Shown here in pieces: positions 57,044 through 64,000 of a stretch of 64,000 nt of DNA (its first letter is position 1; every line of letters begins with the position of its first letter). The DNA lies in NCBI RefSeq assembly GCF_034190915.1, contig NW_026947509.1, positions 36,650,767 through 36,714,766 of the forward strand. The letters run 5' to 3'. The notes below the pieces were generated by a model. It was not told where the DNA came from. It saw nothing but the letters and a program-made list of their open reading frames with translations, and searched no databases. The stretch comes from Cavia porcellus (taxonomy: Eukaryota > Chordata > Mammalia > Rodentia > Caviidae). Both the position numbers and the translations under genes were made by a program.

Positions 57044-58149
57044 AAAAACATATTCAGAGGGGTTTCAAGATTTCCTTCCATATAATCAGATCACTGAATA
57101 GGGTGAGCCACACTACATACTGTGATGAATTCTCATTCACAACCCTGAATTCTCAACTGGGATACACAGTGCAAAGCTTGTTAAGTTTCTTTAACCTGGA
57201 TAGTTTTCACAAATGTAGTCACCCAGTTTACACCTTGAACTAATGAAGTCAGCATGTCTAAGTATGTCGACATTACTGCATGTTTCAAGTTTCAATATGC
57301 AGCCAAGTTAGAAAACAACTGAGCAAAACAGTTCTTCCCATGAAATCTAGCTGTTTCCCACCATACTGCATAGTTTGGTATCTCAATAATTCTTTTCTGC
57401 CCCTGGCACAGTCCACATGGAATTACTCTGGTATTTGTGGGAAAATCCTCAATCTTAAATGCTATATAATATTCTAAATTGAAGTACATCGTAATGCAGA
57501 CAAAGGATATTGGTAGGATTACCTGTAAAATTGAAGGAAGATCTGGGGTTTGTCTAATGCCAATGAATCAATAATAGCCTTTAAAATCATGTGAGACCAC
57601 GGAAAACTGAGTAAATATACACAAGGAGTCTTTATCCTATTTTTTAATCTTTTCCATAAACCTAAATGTATACAAAAATTAAAAACGTAATGAAAAACAA
57701 ATCCTGAACTAATGGCCTCATAGTGACAGCTATATCTGACCCCCAGGACAGAGCAAAGGCCCTGCATATGGCCAGGCATTAAAAAATAAAATAAATAACA
57801 AGACATGGCTGCTATCATTGTTGTTTCTCCTCAAAAAAATTCTAGTTTCACATAAATTGGATAGCTCTACATGTTAATTAACTAATAATTCAATTTCTAA
57901 TAGGAGTTTTTGGATTAATTTAACACAGACACACAATATAGGTGTCTATACACCTGCTTAGAATCCTTTACAATCAAAACTGTTTGCTCACAGAATTTGT
58001 AGCTTTCAGTTATGTGGAAATTGTTTGGAAGTGCAACAAACTTAGGTCTTGTTCATCTGTCTTTTGATATTCTATGACTGTTAATCATGAATTTGATTGA
58101 GTTTAAAATGCCCAGAAAATCAGCAAAGCACACATTTAGATGCACGCCT
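57044..58149. other. Unclassified sequence
   Basis: Several overlapping frames of 65-99 codons without recognisable domains. No named repeat. Confidence 0.35.
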
Positions 58150-58518
58150 GAGGATTTTTCCAGTGATGATTGTTATGTGAAACAGCAGCCTGGAGAGGAA
58201 TGCTATCCAAAATGCTGGCAACACCATCCAATGGACTAGCAGTCTGGCAGGAATAAAAGATTTAGGAGGAGGTCCACCAAGAATCCTCTCTCTCTCTCTG
58301 CTTCCTGTCTGCTGTGAGATGAGCTGCTTGCCCCACCATGCATACATGCTCTCCCCTACTGCCTCAGACATGATGTTTTACCTCATCATGGACTAAAAAC
58401 AAAAGAGCCAAATGACTGTGGTCTAAACAGCTGAAACCATGGGTCCAAATAAACCTTCCCCCTTGAAGTTGTTTGCATCAGGTATTTTGTTATGGTGACA
58501 GAAAAATGACTAACACAA
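58150..58518 (+). mobile_element. LTR-like fragment, MaLR type
   Basis: AATCCTCTCTCTCTCTCTGC, TTCCTGTCTGCTGTGAGATGAG, CATGATGTTTTACCTCATCATGGAC, GGGTCCAAATAAACCTTCCC (polyadenylation signal), CAGGTATTTTGTTATGGTGAC and a TGACTAACACA end. The 5' part is hard to align, so the left border is approximate. Confidence 0.65.
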
Positions 58519-58617
58519 GGTCATTTGGTTAACAGTTAAACCATCCTAGATGGGATGATCTTCTGTTCAAAAAATAGATTTTCCTAGGTAGTCTGGCTTG
58601 GTGTTACATAGAAACTA

Positions 58618-58735
58618 ATAATAGAATTGTTAAAATGAAAAAGAAAGAAATGGGAAGGAAGAGAATGGAAGGGAAGAAAAGAGAGAAGAGAAGAAATAAA
58701 AAGAAAAGCAGACAACAGGAAAAGGAAACGAGAAC
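58618..58735. repeat. Purine-rich (A/G) tract
   Basis: About 115 bases, mostly A and G (GAAAAAGAAAGAAATGGGAA-like units). The overlapping antisense Phe/Leu-rich frame follows from it. Confidence 0.85.
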
Positions 58736-59276
58736 AAATCTGGAAGTATTGAAATGCAGTGAGTCACTAAGAAGATGACAGAGGATTTCACAAGACACTC
58801 ATGATGTGCAGGAGTTTCCTAGAAAGTCTTCTTGGGCATCCCTCCTGCTCCAAGGTTTCTTATTTCATGAAGTCAGATGGCACACACTCTTTTGTGAGGT
58901 GCTCTTCCAATCATGCCCAAGCATATGAGCCCTTTACTTGTGTGAAGTGGCCCCAAACTCCATTCCTTCTACTTTTCCCAGGAATGGCAGACCTTCTGGA
59001 ATTCTCGTTGCCTCCTTAGATTTATATTGATATTGGATGGAATTTGAGGTCATGTTGCAATGGCAAATATAGCATGTGGTATTTTGTAATAGAAACTGCC
59101 AAGTTGAAATAATCCACAAAAGATGATACTCAATGCTTTAAAGCTACTTTCAACTGAAGCAACACTCACCCAAGTATAATTAGATTTAGCAAGTAAAAAT
59201 ACAGAACATTAAGTTATAATTTCAGAATATATTGCTTTAGAATCAGACCTTACTTACATTAGAAATATTATAGCAG

Positions 59277-59278
<2 letters not shown>

Positions 59279-59318
<40 letters not shown>
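59279..59318. repeat. (AC)20 microsatellite
   Basis: An uninterrupted AC array of 40 bases. Confidence 0.97.
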
Positions 59319-59319
<1 letters not shown>

Positions 59320-59334
59320 GCCACACATTGCCAA

Positions 59335-59640
59335 TACACCTCAGTTTCTGTTAGTTGCCCAGGTAACCGCTCCTGTTACAGTTCCTGTTACTTCTATTTT
59401 TAGAAATGGTTGGTTACTGTGATGCATATTGTAAGAACATATCAAAAACAGCCAAGAACTCTGTTTCTGTATTCTTCCTGCTTGCAAACTCCATTTGAGC
59501 CCTAAACTACCAGAGATTGGGCCTGAGATTTTGCAACTGCTCCTGGTCAGTAGCCATTGCTATAAATAAATCTGCTTCCAAATCCTGGGTGTGGTTTCAG
59601 TGTTTCTGTTTGCCATAGAAACACCACTTGCTACTTAGCT
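59335..59640 (+). mobile_element. Possible solo retroviral-type LTR
   Basis: A unit with repeated CTGTTAC motifs, a TTGCTATAAATAAATCTGCTTCC block that could combine TATA box and polyadenylation signal, then TCCTGGGTGTGGTTTCAGTGTTTC. This resembles the R/U5 side of a gamma-type endogenous retrovirus LTR. No TSD or internal sequence seen, so the call is weak. Confidence 0.35.
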
Positions 59641-60208
59641 TAATTTGTATTTAACTCTTTATCCTGAATTTTGTTTGGTACTTCTCAGTGTAGCACGTAC
59701 TGTCCAAAGAATGTTTTTCGTATGGGCCAGAACTTAGAACAAACTCTTTGTGACCTGAAATAGTATTTGGAGACATCCTTTTCAAGACATCAAGAATAGA
59801 TAAGTGTTTGATGGTGACATCTGTGATATGAGGAATGTTTTTTTTTTTCCTTTTATACTTTCTATGAGACTTTTCCATATGTGTATTTGCCTGTCATGTT
59901 TATGAAAATTTGATAGATAGCTGCAATGAAGAATAATAAAATTATTTTTTTATTTTCTCAGTAGTCAGATAAGACTGTCCAGGAGGGACAAAAGTCTACC
60001 TACTTAAAGGTGATATCAATAGCGCAACTCAACATTGGTTTTAAAACAGGGTGATGTTATCTTCAAGATACCCTATGTGGAATATATATGCTGTGGAAAA
60101 ATGTTTTCTGTATCCTTGAAACTAAATTATAACTCAGTGACAAAATTTGTCTAACGTTGTGTATAATAGAAAATACATTTTTATGATTGTTATAAAAATG
60201 ATCATTGA
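59641..60208. other. Unclassified AT-rich sequence
   Basis: No gene or repeat recognised. A 75-codon antisense frame at 59651-59878 has no known domain. Confidence 0.4.
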
Positions 60209-60222
60209 AAAATAGGTCACCA

Positions 60223-60341
60223 GGACCAGCGATTTGGCTGAGCAGCTTAAGTACCTGCCTGGCAAGTGCAAGGTTGTGAGTTTGATCCCTAGTACCAAAA
60301 ATAAATAAGCAAATTAGAAAATATCATCAGCTATGATTAAG
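60223..60341 (+). mobile_element. ID-type SINE, older type, 14-bp TSD
   Basis: GGACCAGCGATTTGGCTGAG head, CCTGGCAAGTGCAAGGTTGTG, GAGTTTGATCCCTAGTACC (box B side), then a tail AAAAATAAATAAGC that continues about 35 bases as non-A-rich sequence. TSD AAAATAGGTCACCA is identical at 60209-60222 and 60342-60355. The extra 3' sequence may be transduced source-locus DNA or read-through transcript. Confidence 0.9.
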
Positions 60342-60355
60342 AAAATAGGTCACCA

Positions 60356-61150
60356 AATATGATTGCAGCAAGTAACTACTTTCTTTTGACTTTAAAATTC
60401 ACAACTTGACATTTCTGGTTTTTAAAATACGAATTTGGTATTTATAATCTGTAAACACAGATTATCATGCCTAAATTGAGAGTTTAATAAAATATCCTCA
60501 CTGACCTTCAGTTTGTTTACTTACATTTTTTTTTCTATTAGGTTGTAGAGAAATGAACTATTATTTTTTAAATGTTTAAGAAGCATTCTATCTGATCATG
60601 AATAAAATCTTTACATTTCATTTGAAATCAACAAAAAATAAAGATTATGGGAAGGTAAATAATATAATTATTCTCCAAATATTTTTTTCACTGTATGTAC
60701 CTGTTTATATCTTTCCAACATTCTAATATTCTGGAACTTTATAGTTAGTAGTATGAGTATTCTTAAATTTATCATTAAGTTTTATTTCAAAAATCATTTG
60801 TCACAACTTAATTAAAATGGGTCAAGTATAAAATATTTCTCAAAATCATGCTTGTCCAAAATTAGAAATAATTTCTTCCAAATTGCCAACATTGGTTTCT
60901 CATATTTTTGCGCATGTTGTTTTACCTGATGCCTCCAGATGCCCAGTTGTAAGAAAGTTACTAATCTTTTTATTCAAGCCACTTTCTGGAATGTGAAACT
61001 TGTTCTTATAATTGGTGTTGAGCATTTATTACACTGAGTATTTGTTATAAATGAATCATGTGATGTGCAAACAGACACACGTGAATACCCACAGCTCTTC
61101 AACCCTACTTCAGAATTCTAATGTCTTGTGAAAGAGGACTGGACTTCATT
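60356..61150. other. Unclassified AT-rich sequence
   Basis: No open frame above 60 codons, no named repeat. Confidence 0.4.
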
Positions 61151-61170
61151 TTTTAAAAATATGCTGCATA

Positions 61171-61284
61171 GGGGCGGGGAATTTAGCTCAGCAGCATAAG
61201 TGCCTGCCTTGCAAGCAGGCAGTCGTGAGTTCTATCCCCGGTAGCAATAAAAAGGAAAAAGACAACAACAACAACAACAACAAC
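61171..61284 (+). mobile_element. ID-type SINE, full length, 16-bp TSD
   Basis: GGGGCGGGGAATTTAGCTCA head, CTTGCAAGCAGGCAGTCGTG, AGTTCTATCCCCGG (box B, one change), AATAAAAAGGAAAAAGAC tail and (AAC)n. TSD AAAAATATGCTGCATA at 61155-61170 and AAAAATATGCTGGATA at 61285-61300, one mismatch. Young type. Confidence 0.94.
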
Positions 61285-61286
61285 AA
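61262..61286. repeat. (AAC)n tail microsatellite
   Basis: About eight AAC units formed from the A-rich tail of the ID SINE. Confidence 0.93.
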
Positions 61287-61300
61287 AAATATGCTGGATA

Positions 61301-62654
61301 ATTCCTTTGAAGAGTGAGAGCTGAGAAACATTGCTATAAGTCAGCATGTTTTCAAACCTCTGTGTATATATGTATTACCTGGGATCTGATTAAAATGTAA
61401 TTGGACTCATAGGTCTTGGGAGAGGCTTAGAGTTGGCATTGCTAATACACATTCAGGTGGTGCAGATGGTGCTCATCGGTAGGCTCAGGGTACACTCAGC
61501 GTAAAGACGCTGTCCACTGAGGTCTTGTTAGGGAAAAACATGAGCTCAAGAACTGCAGGGATCAGTATTTTTTTATTCTGATCTTCTGGTGAGTTTTCTG
61601 CACAAGAATGTTTGAAAAGCTCTGCTTGGGAGAACATCCCTTGGATTAAAGAAAAACATGATGTGGACTGGGCTGACACAGTAGCAGTAGTAGTTTGAGT
61701 GATAGAACCTCAATTATTTATGTGTGGATAATGCGACCACGTGTTGAAAATAACAGAAAATCTTACATAAAACAAAGAAGAGAGAGAAACCACAAAATCA
61801 ACCCTATATTCCTAAAACATTCTCCAGTACTGTTTTGTTGTAAAGTCTGAGTTGTATTTGAAATATATCTGTTTTGTATTTGAAATGTAACTGTCTTTAA
61901 AATATATTTCTTTGAAATTATAGTTTATTTTGTCTATTAAATTGCTTGTGTCCTAAAATATTTGTGGATTAAAAAAAACTCTTGAGTTTTATGTGTTTAT
62001 TTTGACATGTATACTCACTTGTGTTCAATTCACTACATCAAAATCAATATAAATATATAGGTTGCATAAAATAATTGATATTCTGAAATTCAGTCATGGA
62101 TCTCATTAATTATAAGTCCTTTAGTACACTGAAAATCTAAATAATATCATTTTTCTCTCTATTTTGTAATTGTTTGCTCACATTTATTTCCTTCACCACT
62201 AAATTCCTCGAAGGCAAACATTCTGAAGAATTATTAAAGTTTGGGCCTAGTGCATAGAATAGGCCTAAATTGTTCATTGAATAAACAGATGGAAAAATCT
62301 TTTATTACAAACCTATGAACATTTGGTCAAAGAATACATGCTAACAATTCTGAAGATGGAATATTAAATTAATATAAAGCAAAGGACCTCAGATAACCTT
62401 AAGAAACCTATTAAGCAAAAAATGTTTCCTTAGGCCAAAATAGGGAATACTGGTAGAGTTTTCCACACTTATTTTAAAAAATACAGCTTAGCTACCTCCC
62501 CAAGTTTTAATCTCATCATTAGAGTGTGCATAACATTTAAGTCAGTCTCCCATTCCTGCTTGCCAAGTCTACCTTGGACAAGCCAATCTCTTCCTAGAAT
62601 TTATCCATGGAGAGGTCACCTATGTGCCACACAGCCATCCCAAGTGCATCTTGA
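61301..62654. other. Unclassified AT-rich sequence
   Basis: No gene or named repeat recognised. Confidence 0.4.
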
Positions 62655-63000
62655 TTTCACACAAGGTGTGCTAGAAAAGTACAGTGAATTTTTAAGTTTT
62701 TAAAATTTACAGTAAAAGAAGATCACCATGAATCACCCTCGAAACACTCCTCCTTGCTTTGAACATATCTCATAGTTCTTGCCACTTTTGGAAGCAGTTC
62801 TAGAGGTCCTGTCTCATCAAGGATTTACACACTCATATCCTGAACCAGTTCAAAGTGCTTAGCTTTCCTAGCCATTGTGACTTTAAGGAAGAGCCAGAAC
62901 ATGCATGGTGTTTGATTCGATGAATAAGGTGGATGAGGGTTCACCGTCATGTTTTTACAAACCTACCTTTCTGTTGAACAGCGTTTAACAGTCACATTCA
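62655..63000 (-). mobile_element. Mariner transposon 3' half, minus strand (decayed)
   Basis: Minus strand reads a mariner transposase C-terminal region. PHPPYS at about 62930 is followed by a FWLF motif, where mariners have a conserved HPPYSPDLAPCDF-type block that includes the last catalytic Asp; here that segment is mutated. Next come a KAKHFELVQD-like helix and an EECFEGD-like end, then a stop and a terminal region ending ACCTTGT near 62660. A few stops and frameshifts; inactive. Confidence 0.8.
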
Positions 63001-63029
63001 TTGTATTTTTTATCTCACCTCATAAACAC

Positions 63030-63190
63030 ACTCACTAAAGAGGAATTCCAGAACTGCTTCAGAAAGTTCCAAGAATGAAGGGATAAATATTTGAGGCAAG
63101 AGGAAATATTTTAGGATGATTAATAGCAATGTGTCTTTTACAAAATAATTATCAGTTTTGAATTTAAATTTTTACCATATATCTTGATCA
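63030..63190 (+). mobile_element. Mariner transposon 3' end, plus strand (decayed)
   Basis: Plus strand reads KEEFQNCFRKFQE, matching the EEFQECFQKWQ-type end of mariner transposases, then after a stop a decayed end, followed by GCAATGTGTCTTTTAC and a terminal region with TTTACCATATATCTTGA. It aligns with the minus-strand copy at 62655-62830 (AGAACTGCTTC, CAAGAA, TTTTAC blocks) but points the other way. Confidence 0.78.
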
Positions 63191-63479
63191 TACCTATATC
63201 ATTCTCTTAAGCATTGCTTAATGTCAGTCTAGTGCTATATCTAATATATCCTGAGGCTTCAACAGGATGTAGTTAGAACTGTTAGACTGGAAATATCTAA
63301 ACTTATCAAAAAGGCAACAAAGGGGTAAACACCATCTTAGAGACAGGATGGGTCAGTGGATAGTTAGCGGGTGCCTTCATGGTAATTCTCTTGTATTTCA
63401 TCCATAGAGAATGAGGAAATTTCCATGTGAAAGATTTAAGAGATAATAAGAGAATTTTCATATTTCTAACATTGATTCC

Positions 63480-63857
63480 TAGTATGGCTTGTGTCTGGAT
63501 GTCCCCACCTAGCCTCATTCAGTCATGAGGGGCAGGCTTTTTGGGAGCTGATGAATCTAGAGTTTGTGACTGGTTGATTGTCTGCTGCTGGGATTGGTGA
63601 TGTGAGTGCTACACCCATCCCCAAAGAGGGTAGCATATATACAATATAAGGGAGGGAAAGAGGCTTGTTCCCCACTTTTGATCTCATTGTTTTATTGTCT
63701 TCTGCCATCATGAAAGGCTGCCCCTCAGCCATGTCACTCTGCCTTAGAGTCAGCAAACTATGGACAGAAACCTCTACAAAATGTAAGCTAAATAAACTTT
63801 CCTCCTCCTTGGTTTTGGGTATTTTGTCTCAGCAACAGGAGAAAAGTAACCAAGACA
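63480..63857 (+). mobile_element. Solo MaLR-type LTR with 5-bp TSD
   Basis: Begins TAGTATGGCTTGTGTCTGG and ends TAACCAAGACA. Contains AGTGCTACACCCATCC, a GCCATCATGAAAGGCTG block, CTAAATAAACTTTCC and GGGTATTTTGTCTCAGCAAC, like the younger LTRs at 31800 and 32634 but more diverged. Flanks ATTCC (63475-63479) and ATTGC (63858-63862) form a TSD with one mismatch. Confidence 0.88.
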
Positions 63858-64000
63858 ATTGCATACAACTAATGGAAATAACAACTATACATAGTGCAGT
63901 CTAACAAAAGCATCATGGTTTTGAGTTCAGTTATTACAGCCAACAAAGGAGATGTATGACTTATTTAGTTTCCTGAGGAGACAATTTCTTGAAATATAAA

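Overview
This window looks like a gene-poor stretch of a rodent nuclear genome. I found no convincing host protein-coding exon, no structural RNA gene and no prokaryotic feature. It is AT-rich, full of stop codons in all frames, and carries long dinucleotide microsatellites. Three repeat types point to a rodent. The first is tRNA-derived ID-type SINEs, with 5' ends reading GGGGCTGGGGATTTAGCTCA. The second is 7SL-derived B1 SINEs with the internal B1 duplication. The third is a decayed B1+ID dimer. The ID copies are neither the mouse/rat nor the squirrel form as I know them; my best guess is a castorimorph such as beaver, but that is an inference at about 50% confidence.

Layout. 1-15.6 kb: unclassified or decayed sequence with LTR fragments of the ERVL-MaLR type, an L1 derivative without ORF2 (about 2.57-3.3 kb), a solo LTR (6.5-6.9 kb), decayed L1 and MLT1-like pieces, and ID SINEs. 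15.6-25.3 kb: a nearly complete minus-strand L1 inserted into an older minus-strand L1, the inner one later hit by two solo MaLR LTRs. 25.5-29.5 kb: one old plus-strand L1 ORF2 broken by five later insertions (two ID SINEs, a B1, a B1-ID dimer and an MLT1-like LTR). 30.3-33.7 kb: an old MaLR provirus with a younger complete MaLR provirus inside it. 33.7-39.2 kb: decayed B1, ID and antisense L1 pieces in unclassified sequence. 39.2-44.4 kb: two HAL1-like (half-L1) copies. 44.5-50 kb: a 5'-truncated MaLR, old plus-strand L1 pieces and B1 SINEs. 50-64 kb: mostly unclassified AT-rich DNA with an L1 3' UTR, MLT1-like LTRs, another MaLR provirus (53.9-56.2 kb), ID SINEs, a head-to-head pair of mariner 3' halves (62.66-63.19 kb) and a final MaLR solo LTR.

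Nothing here acts as a gene set. The content is a layered record of retrotransposition, and many insertion borders can be fixed to the base by target-site duplications (TSDs). I did not find a new functional system. The most unusual items are the ORF2-less L1 derivative with a duplicated junction, the inverted mariner pair, the nested insertion stratigraphy, and microsatellites that grew inside homologous sites of mobile elements. Repeat family names come from recalled consensus patterns, not from a database search.
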